Assembly: GCA_964019695.1 (NCBI GenBank)
Contig: OZ026530.1
Coordinates: 45,121,716 to 45,185,715, forward strand
Reading direction: 5' to 3'
Length of the DNA stretch: 64,000 nt
Source: Loripinus fragilis
Taxonomy: Eukaryota; Mollusca; Bivalvia; Lucinida; Lucinidae
Position numbers and translations under genes: made by a program. Numbering within the stretch: position 1 is the stretch's first letter; the number at the start of each line of letters is the position of its first letter. Below the pieces are notes generated by a model that ran no database searches, was not told where the DNA came from, and saw only the letters and a program-made list of their open reading frames with translations. Positions 1 to 10,985 of the stretch are shown here, in pieces.

Positions 1-813
1 ACGTGTGGCCATTGTGGTGACTGTTTCAATCTGTTAGCTCTTTTGAAGAAACATATGCTTGTTCATACAGAAGATAAAACATATAACTATGAATCTTGCT
101 TTAAAGAGGATACGCCTGTCCATACAGGAGATATGCGATACAAATGTGACACGTGTGGAAAGTGTTTCAATAATTCATCTAACTTGAAGGCGCATACACG
201 TGTTCATACAGGAGAAAGGCCATATAGCTGTGACATTTGTGGTAAATGTTTTACTCAGTTATCTACCTTGAAGGCACATGAACGGATTCACACAGGAGAA
301 AAGCCATATAGCTGTGACATTTGTGGTAAATATTATAGTCTTCAATCTACAATGAAGAGACACAAGCGTATTCATTCAGGAGAAACGCCATTTAGTTGTG
401 ACATTTGTGGTAAATGTTTTACTCACTTATCTACCTTGAAGGCACATGAACGGATTCACTCAGGAGAAAAGCCATATAGCTGTGACATTTGTGGTAAATA
501 TTATAGTCGTCCATCTACATTGAAGAGACATAAGCGTATTCATTCAGGAGAAAAGCCATTTAGTTGTGACATTTGTGGTAAATGTTTTAATCACCTAACT
601 ACTTTGAAGACACACAAGCGTATTCATTCAGGGGATAGGCCACATAAATGTGACATTTGTGGTAAACGTTTTACTCAGCCATCTACATTGAAGCGACATA
701 TGGTTATCCATGCAGGAGAAAAACCTTATAGTTGTGACACTTGTGGTAAAGGTTTTACTAGACCATCTACATTGAAGACACACATGCTTATTCATACAGG
801 TGAAGGCATATAA
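1..813 (+). CDS. C2H2 zinc-finger protein ZNF-1 (5' end outside window)
   Basis: The reading frame is open from base 1 and stops with TAA at 811-813, so the N-terminus lies to the left of the window. It encodes one intact finger at the edge (CGHCG...H...H), one degenerate finger (ESCFKEDTPV, lacking the normal Cys/His set), then eight consecutive C2H2 fingers of 28 residues joined by TGEKP-type linkers. Fingers with CGKYYS have Tyr in place of the core Phe. Residues at helix position -1 vary (N, Q, L, H, R, H, Q, R) while the rest of the helix is nearly constant (ST-L-K). Fingers 2-3 and 4-5 of the run of eight form a duplicated two-finger (168-bp) block. The family is made of nuclear sequence-specific DNA-binding proteins; no KRAB, BTB or SET domain is visible. 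It is a paralogue of the gene at 27931. The target sequence and expression cannot be told from here. Confidence 0.88.
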   Translation, partial: TCGHCGDCFNLLALLKKHMLVHTEDKTYNYESCFKEDTPVHTGDMRYKCDTCGKCFNNSSNLKAHTRVHTGERPYSCDICGKCFTQLSTLKAHERIHTGEKPYSCDICGKYYSLQSTMKRHKRIHSGETPFSCDICGKCFTHLSTLKAHERIHSGEKPYSCDICGKYYSRPSTLKRHKRIHSGEKPFSCDICGKCFNHLTTLKTHKRIHSGDRPHKCDICGKRFTQPSTLKRHMVIHAGEKPYSCDTCGKGFTRPSTLKTHMLIHTGEGI

Positions 814-980
814 GCTTCTTCTTCAATGGTTAAAAAAGCCATAAAACTGTAACATTTCTGGTTAATATTTTACTTGATAAGTTGAATTGATGACGCCTAA
901 AGCCTCCACTACTTGAGTAAATGGAAGGCATATGTATGTGCCGCCTGTGGTAAAGATTTAAAGACACTTTTGGATCAAAA
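814..980 (+). pseudogene. Decayed zinc-finger relics after ZNF-1
   Basis: After the stop, the sequence still resembles finger DNA. Around 835-885 a 'Lys-Pro ... Cys-Asn-x-x-Gly-Lys-x-Phe-Thr' pattern can be read with stops and substitutions. Near 930-958 there is a Tyr-Val-Cys-Ala-Ala-Cys-Gly-Lys block. The latter matches a block at about 29025-29055 downstream of ZNF-2, so both paralogues share the same degraded 3' tail. Confidence 0.6.
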
Positions 981-990
981 GAACTAGTTA

Positions 991-1917
991 CGAGGGTTAG
1001 TCAAAAATAACTGAGCTCTAACTCATAACATTTGAATCAAGTAAAATGGACATATAATTAGATCATATTTCATTGTAGTTATATGTCATCTATTTAATCA
1101 CATATTTTTTTATTCCAGTTGGTAGGCTTTTTGTAACGGTTGCTAGGCAACAGAATATGACCTGTCAAAGGGGTGCGTTCACGCTGTAAGATATCTAATT
1201 TTAAGCGTTGCTATGGAAACAGTAATGTTTAAGCATGGCTTTATTCACTGTCGTCTGATATCTTTAACATATACCTATTCAATGTCACAGAACAGAAACC
1301 AACTGACCCCAAATTATAGATGCTGTGGTAGTTTGATTTTAGAATTTATCAAATTTTAACACGCCTGACGTCCAATAATTTACCCCACCCACATTCATAT
1401 TTACACAATTTTAATAGAAAATATAAAATATTAGCCTAATAATGCTTTAACTAACAAACCCTCAGACATATTAAGTTCTTTGATTTAAATTCACAATTTT
1501 GTTTCCATGGCAACACAAATTTCGTGTATTTGAAAATTTAAGGAATTTTGACATTTTTTGTTGCTAGGCAACGCATACAATTAATGTTCACCTAAGCATT
1601 ATAAATAAGTGTAATGAAAAGACAGTATGATATATGTTATTCAAATAAATGTCAAATATGTCTATCACAAAAACTATCAAGCATGAAAGCTTTTAAAGGC
1701 ATGCTGTATATTCCTGGTGGCTGAGATCGTGAACGCATCGATCTGACTGACGATCTTCAGTTGCCTAGCAACCATAATAGAAGCTTCACTATGGTAATTA
1801 TTCAGGGTCAAAACATCGGTGACATATGATACTTATAGAAAATAATCACATTTGTTGTCTACAATACCAAACTAAAACGTTACGAGGTAGGGCTCAGGTA
1901 TTTTTGACTGACCCTCG
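991..1917. mobile_element. Mariner-like non-autonomous element with TA target duplication
   Basis: The ends are inverted: CGAGGGTTAGTCAAAAATAA on the left and the complement of CGAGGGTCAGTCAAAAATAC on the right, each abutted by TA (989-990 and 1918-1919). The inverted similarity runs for about 35 bp. The CGAGGGT...TCAAAAA start and the TA duplication fit mariner/Tc1-group elements. At 927 bp it has no open reading frame, so it is a non-autonomous or deleted copy. It carries five X-box palindromes, annotated separately. Confidence 0.75.
1139..1772. promoter_or_regulatory. Cluster of five X-box (RFX-type) palindromes
   Basis: GTTGCTAGGCAAC occurs at 1139-1151, at 1560-1572 and inverted at 1760-1772. 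GTTGCTATGGAAAC is at 1207-1220 and GTTTCCATGGCAAC at 1501-1514. All fit the two half-sites GTTNCC/GGNAAC with 1-2 bp spacing that RFX-family winged-helix factors bind (also known as EF-C/MDBP sites). All lie inside the mariner-like element. Regulatory function is inferred from the motif only. Confidence 0.6.
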
Positions 1918-2055
1918 TAAATAAACCATATAACAGTGAACATCGAATTAAATGTTTCAAATGCCTATTGTGTCGCCTGAGAAGCAAGGATGACACATAG
2001 AGATCATGACTCTGGCGTCGTCGTCAGCGGCGTCGTCATTGTCGTCTGCGGCGTG

Positions 2056-2395
2056 ACACTTTTGGTTTCCGATCGATAACTCTTGAAAGGATGCATCAAT
2101 TTCATTTAAACTTTACAGATGAGACAAGCATCATTAAATACATGTCAAGTTCAACGAAGAGGTTAATTTGCTAAATTTTGACTGAGTTATAGCCCTTTTA
2201 CTTAGATTCCGGCTAAGTTGTCAATTTGTGGTTTCCAATCAATAACTTTTGAAGGGATGCAACAATTTCGTTAAAATTTTACAGAAAGGTAAAGCATCAT
2301 TAAATACAGGATAAGTTTCAGTTTGAAGGTCATCTGCAAGTTTTTGACTGAGTTATGACCCTTTATGATCCTTTTTTACTTAGGTTTAGGCTGAT
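2056..2395. repeat. Two tandem units of about 165 bp
   Basis: The block 'ggtttccgatcgataactc ... gactgagttatagccctt' is repeated as 'ggtttccaatcaataactt ... gactgagttatgaccctt'. The upstream part (2010-2055) is a GTC/CGTC-rich low-complexity stretch. No coding potential is seen. Confidence 0.7.
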
Positions 2396-2454
2396 GCAAA
2401 AGCTATATTGGCTTTTTTGCGGAATAAACTTCACATTTCTCCTAAAATATATAT

Positions 2455-2876
2455 CTGACACCTTCTCACTACAGGTCATGATTACCCATTGCCTGTAGGT
2501 AAGCATGGTAGTGATTAAAATTTTACCCCCAACCCCTTAGGTGGAGGTCAAAGGTCAAATATTTAAATTTTGCAATAATTCAGTAAGTTGTCAGTATGCA
2601 GCAGCATGGAAGCAAATATTTTGCCTGCAAACCACTCCCCACCCCCTGACCCTGCGCTCAAAACATCAAAATTCAACTTTTTCAGAACATGTGCATGTTG
2701 TATATCAAATTAAAGAAATTCACAAATGCAGCATCATGTAAGCAAATATTTGCCCGCAGACACCCCCCTACCCTTGGGATGGAGTCAGTAGGTCAAAACT
2801 CAATTTGTTCAGATTATGGTCATGTTGCATATCAAATTTAAAAGAATCACGAATGCAGCAACATGGTAGCAAATAT
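2455..2876. repeat. Degenerate tandem units of about 145 bp
   Basis: Two clear units and a partial one share 'gcagcaacatggaagcaaatatt', a C-rich stretch, 'ggtcaaa' and 'catgttgcatatcaaattt'. No gene is seen in this stretch; the 66-residue frame here is produced by the repeat. Confidence 0.6.
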
Positions 2877-3320
2877 TTTCTGTCTTCCCACAATCTCTAA
2901 ATCATGGAAAACCTGGAAAATCATCAATAAAAGTTCCATGCAAGGAAAATAATGGAATTTGAAAAACCCGAATTATTATGGCAAAATCATGGATTTTTGC
3001 AAAATAATGTGAGGAATCCACCAGTAGCTAGAAAACTAGCTGTCACACACACAAAACTTGTATGTCTGACAGCTATTTTTCTGGCTACTAGTGGTTTCAA
3101 GTTTTAATTTTTTCAAAACGCATGCATGGTCTACAAGCATGCTTATTTAAATACATTACTGTTGCTGCATTCTACATTTATACTCAGGGTGGTGAAGATG
3201 CCGCTAAAAGGGGAGGTTGAAGGCTATGCATTAAATAGTCAAGGAAATTACATTGTTGATCATTGAAAAACATGGAAAAATCATGGAATTGTGTTTTTGA
3301 ATTTCTGAGGGAACCCTGTA
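2877..3320. mobile_element. Short copy of the CAGGGTTCCCAC transposon family
   Basis: The left end (cttcccac ... tggaaaacctggaaaatcat) and right end (catggaaaaatcatggaatt ... gggaaccctg) match the two ends of the element at 14805-16853, in inverted relation to each other. The middle holds a hairpin of about 28-bp arms (about 3008-3095, ccagtagctagaaaa / ttttctggctactagtgg). The left terminal bases are degraded. Confidence 0.65.
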
Positions 3321-3571
3321 TTTTGCCAGCAGAGCCTCCAACAAAAAGTAAAATTCCTTAAGAAACATTTTCAAGGTATTAATGGGCTAAAGGAAACTAT
3401 CATCGTCCCACATTATTTGGATTCACAGGATAAATGGATGATAAGGAAACAATTCAAGAAACAAGAAGCGCCATCCGCTCAAATTCATTTTAATGGGAAC
3501 AACCACTGGGTTTTCGCTTGTCAGTGGAGCTAAGAAAAAGAATTACCAAGCTTTCCGATTTTCTCATTTCA
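3321..3571. other. No gene or repeat recognised
   Basis: AT-rich intergenic DNA; no open frame of note and no inverted or tandem structure seen. Confidence 0.5.
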
Positions 3572-4000
3572 GCAAAGGTTCAGGCCAGTCTGTACATTGG
3601 CGTAAATTCAACTTAGCTTTAAAATTCGAGAAGTAGCAAATTTCCATATTATTTCTCATTTCAGCCATCAGCGAAGGCTGAGGCGAGTCTGTGCATTTTT
3701 CAAACTCGACTGAGCTTCAAAATTCGAGTAATAGCGAATTTCCATATTATTTCTTATTTCAGCGATCAGCGAAGGCTCAGACGAGTCTGTGCTTTGGCAT
3801 AAACTCGACTGGGCTTTTGTTGCTTTAAATTGCGACAAATACCTAATTTCACCATTTTCTTTCTAGTTAAATGATGCAAGCAGCGAAAGCTCCTGGCGAA
3901 GCTGTGCATTGGCATAAACTCAGCTGAGCCTTCTCTTCTTGAAGATGCGATAAGTACCAAATAACATTGATATCTAAAACGTTTCTGTAGGCTTAATAAT
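3572..4000. repeat. Four tandem units of about 100-125 bp
   Basis: Units start near 3572, 3671, 3769 and 3893, each opening with 'gcgaaggctcaggcgagtctg' variants, then 'gcataaactcgactgagctt', and ending in 'tttcatttcagc'. The first two are most alike. An 85-residue minus-strand frame across the last units is a by-product of the repeat. Confidence 0.75.
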
Positions 4001-4010
4001 TGAAATTCCC

Positions 4011-4590
4011 TCGACATCGTCAATACCGAAATAGAAAAATTAATGACGATTTTGTTCCCGGGCTGATTATCTCTTAGGATATTCCATCAAATCAAATATT
4101 TTTTTTTATACTCTTTGGGATCTTTGTAGATGACAATATGAAAAAAAATGGGATCAAAAAAGTTTCTCTAGTAAACTTTTTAAATATACTTGACATCGTC
4201 AATACCGCAATAGAAAAAACAAATGACGATTTCCCGGGTTGGTCCCAGGTTGATTATCTCTTAGAATACTCGACCAATTCAAATATTTTTTTTTGTTTTT
4301 TATACTCTTTGGGATCTTTGTAGATAACAAAATATAAACAATTATCAAATAGATTTTTCTAGTGAAAATTTTGATTATGCTTGACATCGTCAATACCGCG
4401 ATAGAGAAATTAATGGCAATTTTGGTCCCGGGCTGATTATCTCTTAGAATACTTGATCAATTCAATTTTGTTTTTGAATTTATACTCTTGGGATCTTGGT
4501 AGATAACAAATGAAAAAAGTTGGAATCAAAAAGGTTTCTCTCGTGAAAGTTTTTAATATACTTGACATCATCATCATCGCAAAAACTGGT
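4011..4590. repeat. Tandem array of about 180-190 bp units, 3.3 copies
   Basis: Units begin 'gacatcgtcaataccg' near 4012, 4191, 4382 and (partial) 4563, followed by 'gattatctcttagaatact', a T-run, 'atactctttgggatctt' and 'tagataaca'. The short frames on both strands here are caused by the repeat. Confidence 0.8.
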
Positions 4591-4699
4591 CCTGGGTCTA
4601 AAATGATTGACAGGGTCCGGTATTTTGGCTGTTTAACAAAATTAACCAAGGGTCATAAAAAATCTTTTTAACAATTTTTAAGAAGACCCTATAATGAAC

Positions 4700-5880
4700 A
4701 TATGTTCCAATTTTCATGCTTATATTTGCCACAGGAACTAGTCACAAACCCTTAGAATAGAAAAAGTAGGCCTATATTTACTTTAATAGAGAAGGACTGT
4801 AACGATTGTTGTGGGGTACCCTATATGACTAATCAAAACAGTCGGAAAAATCAACTTTTATGAGCAACTTATAGTGTTTTGGCTTCAAGAGAAACAAGAC
4901 TGTCTAACGATACTAACCTTTTGTTCTTTCGTTGAGTAAGTCCCATGAAATAATCAAGAACAGCACGGATATTAGCGTCTTCTTTAAACTCGTTCGTTTG
5001 CACTTTCCTCTGGAGATGGTAAAACACAGTTCAATCGTTCTTTTCTGACTTTCATCAAAGAGATGCCGATTCAAAGTGATACGTCCAGGTTTTCAAAAAG
5101 TTTTTTCTACATGCAGTCACCAACTTCTTGAGAATTTATTCCAAATGAAAGCCAAACGACGACTTTTTAAAGAAATTACGCCAACCTTTTTCTATCCGAC
5201 CTCCATGTTTATTGGAAGTCGTATTCACTATAGTCCTGTGACGTCATCGACATGGTATGATTTTGCGATTCAATATCAAGGGAAGTAATGCAATCTAGTG
5301 CGTGTAATGATGTAAACTGAAGCACTCTAAAAATACACCACGTCAATATGGGGATTTTCCCAACTCATTTTGCATTTTCCATGTGACGTATTTGTAACCT
5401 CCGCTTAGCATTAACCAATCAGTGATCGCGAAATTCTCAAGACTTTGACGACGGCATGTAGAAAACAGTTATTGAAAACCAGGACTTACCACATTTAGCG
5501 GCATCTCATCGTTTGAAATCAGGAAAAAGCGATTGAACTGTGTTTTTAACAGTCTCCAGAGGAAAGTGCAAACGAACGAGTTTCAAGCAGACGCTACAAT
5601 CCGAGCTGTTCTTATTTCATGGGACTTATTCAACATAGGAACAGGTTGGTATCGTTAGACAGGCTAGTTTCTCCTGAACCCGAGGCACTTTAGTTATGCT
5701 CAAAAAATTGAGTCTTGGGCTGTTTTGATGTGTCAAACAGGGTACCCTTACAACTTGCGTTACAGTCATTGTCTATGGTTACAGATACTATACACACGCC
5801 TACTTTTTCATTAAAAAAGTTTGTGTCAAGTTCCTGTGATATTTGCATGTTAAATATAATTTTTATGCTTGCAAACTTTG
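4700..5880. repeat. Large inverted repeat (foldback-like element)
   Basis: The left arm (about 4700-5140) and right arm (about 5430-5880) are complementary over most of their length. Shared landmarks are CTGTAACG (4796) with CGTTACAG (5766), GGGTACCC, 'gtgcaaacgaacgag', and 'catgtagaaaa'. The roughly 290-bp centre contains TGACGTCA-like and CCAAT-like words but no gene. Arm similarity continues beyond the CTGTAACG boxes, so the true ends are uncertain. Confidence 0.7.
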
Positions 5881-5942
5881 GTCCCGAGAATTGGTCCCTG
5901 GTCCCGGGCATTGGTCCCGGCTTTTATTCCTTCCCCTTAATT

Positions 5943-6625
5943 TGCAGTTGTGTATATACATGTATTCAAATAGCAAGAGTTAGTATACGTCATATGCTTT
6001 TCATCTAGACAAAGTTGACTCGCTTTGTAAGTAGGTTATTTTATATTGTTTACCTTTCTTTTGTTCAGTGTCACACTGGTAAATGTATACGTCGATTTGG
6101 TGGTATTTACGCATATTGCCGGTACTTCATAGACCGGAAGTGGTAGATATTGGCGTTAATACTATGTAGAAAAACATGCCATAAGCCTTAAGGACTATAG
6201 AATTAGATCATTTTTAAGCATTCAGTATGTGCATGGCGATTTATGTAAGCATTTAGGAATAGATTCGAGTACCGATCATCCAGATCGGTACTCGAATCTA
6301 TTCCTAAATGCTTACATAAATCACCATCTGCATGCCGAATACTTAAAAATGATCTAATTCTATAGCCCTTTAGGCACATGACACGTTTTTCTACATAGTA
6401 TTAACGCCAATATCTACCACTTCCAGTCTTTAAGGTACCGACAATACGCGTAAATACCACCAAATCGATGTATACATTTACCAGTGTGAATGTGAACGGT
6501 GATAGTAGTAAAACTATGCTGTTCTTGATTGTAACGGACGCTTGTCTTCGCACGTTGAAATAAATCTAGTATCGCAAAAAGTAAGTGACTATGATCAGGT
6601 ATTTTCCCAATCGCATAGGCTGATA
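5943..6625. repeat. Copy E of the dispersed repeat seen at 18.0, 34.3 and 62.5 kb
   Basis: 'tatacatgtattcaaatagc' through 'cttgtcttcgcacgttgaaa' and 'atcgcaaaaagtaagtgact' match 17987-18190, 34262-34470 and 62520-62700. The match is interrupted here by the palindrome at 6072-6488, which is absent from the other copies, so that palindrome is an insertion. Confidence 0.75.
6072..6488. mobile_element. Foldback palindrome, 206-bp arms with 5-nt centre
   Basis: The left arm 6072-6277 begins CACACTGGTAAATGTATACG. The right arm 6283-6488 is its complement at roughly 90% by eye and ends CATTTACCAGTGTG. The arms meet at GATC-atcca-GATC. It interrupts a repeat that is intact elsewhere. A single 206-bp arm recurs at 51797-52002. 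No coding capacity; it behaves like a foldback MITE. Confidence 0.85.
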
Positions 6626-7019
6626 GGCTAGCACTGAATTCAGGGCGATATGATGGATTTTTTTCTTTTTATGTTATCATATGACGCCCTGTTTTTTCGG
6701 CTCCCTAACTGATTCCCAATATTTGCATCGATGCAAACCGCTCCAAATTTGGTCCAAAACCATAATTCCATTTTTTTTTATCTCTAAAGCCTTATTGCTC
6801 TTGTGAACTAAATGTGTTTCTGACTATTACTGCTAAATTTTGTCACTGATTGGTCATTGTTAATTAATTAGAACACCTGTAAATTCAAATCATTTGCTTG
6901 TTTATATACCTTTTTAATCCAGTTTCCACGTGTTAATTACTTTAGTTATGTCTATAAGTGGAATGGAATATATTATACCATAGAATATAATAATGGTTTT
7001 CGGCATACCAGCCATCAGA
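6626..7019. other. No gene recognised
   Basis: AT-rich. 6920-7000 ('ccacgtgttaattactttag ... tctataag ... gaatataataat') resembles 41487-41555 and is therefore a dispersed repeat fragment. Confidence 0.5.
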
Positions 7020-7165
7020 GTTGGGGTAATTGTAATCTTTAATCAGGGTTTCTGCTAATCGATTTTTTTTCAGTAATCATAAAGTAATCTGTAATCGTGG
7101 ATTTTAATGATAACAAGTAATCGTAATGTAATCGATTACATTGCAAAATAGCCTGTAATCATGAT
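7020..7165. repeat. TAATC-rich simple repeat
   Basis: About ten copies of TAATC or its complement GATTA fall within 145 bp, including the palindrome GTAATCGATTAC. The word resembles a bicoid/Otx-type homeodomain core, but the repetitive character suggests a degenerate simple repeat. Confidence 0.5.
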
Positions 7166-7559
7166 TAATTTGCGAATACTTTATGATAACTTTTGCCTTT
7201 TTTTACAAAAAAAATATGAAACTGGTTAAAAAACTGTTGTAAGTTGCATTTCACCCAAGAGACAGATTGCGAAAATGTATATTCTGTATGCAGCAATGAA
7301 AGGATAAGTGCTGCTAGTGAAAACTTTTGTAGTCAGCTGATATCCAATATGCAAACAGTTTGGACTCAATCAGGTCCAACAAAATGTTGGGCCAGATCTG
7401 AATTCAAACTGTTTGATACTGATACAGTGATTGCTTGTATCTTGACAAATAGTGCAGACCCTGATGAAATGCCACCCTTTACGCCATTATTTTTTCCAAC
7501 ATGGTTATGTGGCATATCAAATTGATCGGAATAAGGAGTAGAACAGAATACAAGTAAAA

Positions 7560-7765
7560 TGTTCACCCTATGGTCACATTGGTGTTCTTGGGTAGAGGTA
7601 AAAAGGTCAAATATTATTAAATTCTAATCACAAAGATTTTTATACCAAACTTTGTTCGTGTTCTCACAAAAAAAGAGAAATAAAACATATCGACCAGACA
7701 ATTCATTCTGTGGCCAGCGTCATGCACAAGTGGTGTGACCTGTGGATGCTGGGGCCAAAATCTTG
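7560..7765 (-). repeat. Inverted copy of the 19.5-kb 'gtgagaacacacac' repeat
   Basis: Read on the minus strand it carries 'acagaatga', 'gatatgtttt', 'tgtgagaacac', 'aaagtttggtataaaaatct' and 'aatatttgacctttt', as do the two direct units at about 19500-19680 and 19790-19970. 7240-7559 and 7766-8040 show no gene; 7844-7858 is an ATT-rich low-complexity stretch. Confidence 0.65.
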
Positions 7766-10242
7766 GGCGTTTAGATTTGCGATGATGCCCAATCGACTGC
7801 ACGTTCTGGTGAAAATGATCATTAATATTATTATTATTGTTACTATTATTATTATTTACAGTAGTGGCTTAGACAGAGATAAACTCTATATCATTTTTAG
7901 TGTCAATGTAAACAGTCCTCTTACCCTTATACTTACCAAATCCCTGTGTTAGGAAGAGGAGAAGTCCAACTTCCACAAAAACACGTCAGAATCAAAACAT
8001 GGAATGGGGATTCCATGCCCCTACGGAAATCCTCTCCACCAAGAAAAATACAGTCTTGTAAGCAGATTTTAGTCCATGTGCGATAAGTACCGAAATCTGG
8101 AACAGTGGACCAAATATTGCCATCCCACCACACACACAAATCTTCGCTGCATTCATTTCTTTATCTGTGCTAGAAAGTCAACATAGGGACGGTTTATGGT
8201 TTAAGGCGCACATGCGATAGTACGAAAAAAGTGTATTTGATTCATCTCATATACTTCAAGTGAAAACAAAAGGTGCTTCTGCCCCCTCCCCCCTCTCTTG
8301 TGAAATTTGCAGACATATCCTATCAAGCTGCACCTTTTAAGAGATGTTTGCACTCTGTACGCTGGGGCGTTAGCCTGTTACAACTGTTACTGTAACAAGG
8401 TAAGAAGAAAAGTAAAGTGAAAGTTTGAGCTACAGAAAGAAGACATTAGACTATCTAATCATTTAAATTACATATGCAGTCTGCAAACTGGATATCTAAG
8501 CTGTATAATAGAAGCGTTTTAAACACAAGTACAACTTACAATGGTGTTATGTGCGTTACATAGATTAAGTTTATCACCAGTAAATGTATTTGTGACCCCT
8601 CCCATCCCACGTCGCCCCCTCCCGAATTGTAAATTCTGCTCTGGTGCAGTATTTGTTAAGGTTTGCCTCAAAAATCAGACCAAGAAACACACAAAATAAG
8701 TCATAAAACGGTGTTCCATTCTAAGACTGCAAGCTACAAAAAAACAATATTAAAATAGCTTGGCCTAATAATTGTGTTAAGCTACCACGTGAATCCATTC
8801 ATAAAATATAAACATTGCAGATGACCGGCTTCAATTTAGCCCAAATTTCAGAATTTTAGAAAATCACGTGAATTATGAAGGGGCCTGTTTGGACATAGTG
8901 AATAAAATAAGCTATCTAAAGTTTAATACGCTGTACTTAATTTTTGACAGGATCAACTTTTCTTCGCAGTGTTTACACTTCCGTAAAAAAAATTTGCACG
9001 GTCACTGTCGCACGCACTCAAGATTTTGCGATATATCAGAATTTCTTCTCAAGCAGCAAAGGTTCATGTGTGTTTTCTCGCAAGAACACTCGCTGATAAA
9101 AAAACAACTATTACTAACAAAAATGGATAGCTGATTGTGGACCAAAAGGAACTCAGACAAAACGCACAGATGGTCGCTGAAAAAATGAAGAAATATAGCA
9201 CTTTCCTCTCGAGCAGCGAAGGCTTATACAAGACTGCACATGCACACATTCTTGCAAGAACATTTTGTCGGGCCTGAACTGTTTTCAAATGTTATCAGCA
9301 GATGATATTTGTACGGATTATGTGGACATGAACTTGGCGCTATAAAATAAAATTGAGCCAGTGCATGAGATTCCCATCAATGTGGTATGTGTGACCAGCA
9401 AAGCCTCATATCAGCCTGCGCATACGCGCAGTCTGATCAGAACCTTTGCGAGTCGTTTGAGTATTCTATGATTGTTACGCTACTGACTAAACAGCATTTG
9501 GAGTGTCTACGCTTAAAATGAGGCTGCAAAGGCTCGTCTGAGTCCACACATGTCAAAATGCCACATTGTTGGAAATCTCATGCAGCCGCTCAATTATAAT
9601 GATAAATTTCTTCCTCAGTATCGAAGGCTCATGAAAGAAGTCTCGCAAAAATACCCACTGCTCTACAATAACCAACAAACGCTAGCACACCATCCAGCAG
9701 ACCTGGGCGCTAAATTGTATTATTATATAATCTATAAATAAACATTTCCTGATTGGCCCAGATGTCTATCCACTCAAGTCGATATAACTACATGTCGCAT
9801 GGGCTTGGGTTTTTCCTATTCAATATTAGTTACTAAAAATAGACTTCATAGAAACTTTTCATAACAGGTGTGCTTTCAGCATGAAACGTGCATGATTTGC
9901 TGTAAATACAATTCAGTGAGTGACAGTGGCACGAAATTCACAAGATTTGGTGTTTCATCATATACATGTAATTCAGACTTTGCTGTTGAATATAGTAATT
10001 AGCAGAACTCTTAAATGAACTAATGAATTCTTCCTTCTGGATTGATGCAATAAACTTGGAATGGTCCATTGTATAATTCAAGGGGTCATTGGTTTTAATT
10101 TCTTAATAAAATTGCAGTTTCTTTTTTATCTGAAGTTCATATTTGTCTTAGCAAACAGTGTAGACCCTGATGAAATACCACATGCGGCATTTAATCTGGA
10201 TCTACTCTGTCTGCAGTTGTAATTACAAATAAAGTATGCATA

Positions 10243-10503
10243 TATTCCTCTTTGAACTGGATGATATCAGTTAGTTACCATTCAAGACTGTACCAGACAT
10301 AGTCCATGGCCAAGATTGTGATGTTGTTTTGTTAAGAGAAATAATATAATAAACAATTGTTGAATATTGCTGATATGATTTAAATTCCTCTTTGAACTGG
10401 ATGAAATCAGTTAGTTACCATTCAAGACTGTCCAAGACATAGTCCATGGCCAAGATTGTGATAATGTTTTGTTTAGAGAAATTATATAATAAACAATTGT
10501 TGA
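10243..10503. repeat. 142-bp tandem duplication unique to copy A
   Basis: 'ttcctctttgaactggatg ... taaacaattgttga' occurs at 10243 and again at 10385. Copy B has it once (about 56687-56800). Confidence 0.8.
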
Positions 10504-10627
10504 CTATTGAGGCATTGGACATAATGTGATGTCGACCTGAGAATACCAATATAGACCTTGGCTCTGCCTCGGTCAATATTGGTACTCTCAGGTTTACATC
10601 ACATCATGTCAATGCCTTAATAGTCAG
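10500..10627. repeat. Hairpin-forming inverted repeat, arms about 53 bp (copy A)
   Basis: 'ttgactattgaggcattgg ... aataccaatat' pairs with 'aatattggtactctcagg ... gccttaatagtcag', separated by about 22 bp. The B counterpart at 56798-56926 is an even closer palindrome. It is likely a foldback MITE; no microRNA claim is made. Confidence 0.75.
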
Positions 10628-10799
10628 TAATTATGTAATAACTCTTTCTCTCGAAAAACGATGGCTCAGTCGAGACTGCACAGTGTCATGTAATTTTTTG
10701 CATTGCCTCAGGTGAGCCTGCACAGATTCGCGGGATCATAAGGAAGATTCAAAATAACACCTAGACCTCTAGATACAACAAAAATGAGCGTTAGCTTAG

Positions 10800-10985
10800 G
10801 TGTTTGTGCTTACATGCGCATGTACAGAGAGGCAGAAAAACTGATAGAAACATGAGTGTGCATATGCGGACAGACTGATAAAACCTACATACATGTGCGT
10901 TTACAGACAGGCAGACTGAAAGAAATCAACTTGCGCATGTTCAGACAGACAGACGGATAGAAACATAAACAGACAGCCAGACAGA
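10800..10985. repeat. Degenerate ACAGACAG minisatellite
   Basis: Four or so irregular units of 35-50 bp each contain 'gcgcatgt', 'cagacagac' and 'gatagaaacat'. The SINE in copy B sits at its right end. Confidence 0.6.

Noticed and set aside
8868..9134. 88-codon frame with an 87-codon counterpart at 55308-55571
   Set aside because: Starts at GTG rather than ATG. The 3' part is shifted by an A-run length difference between copies; similarity reflects the 99% identical DNA.
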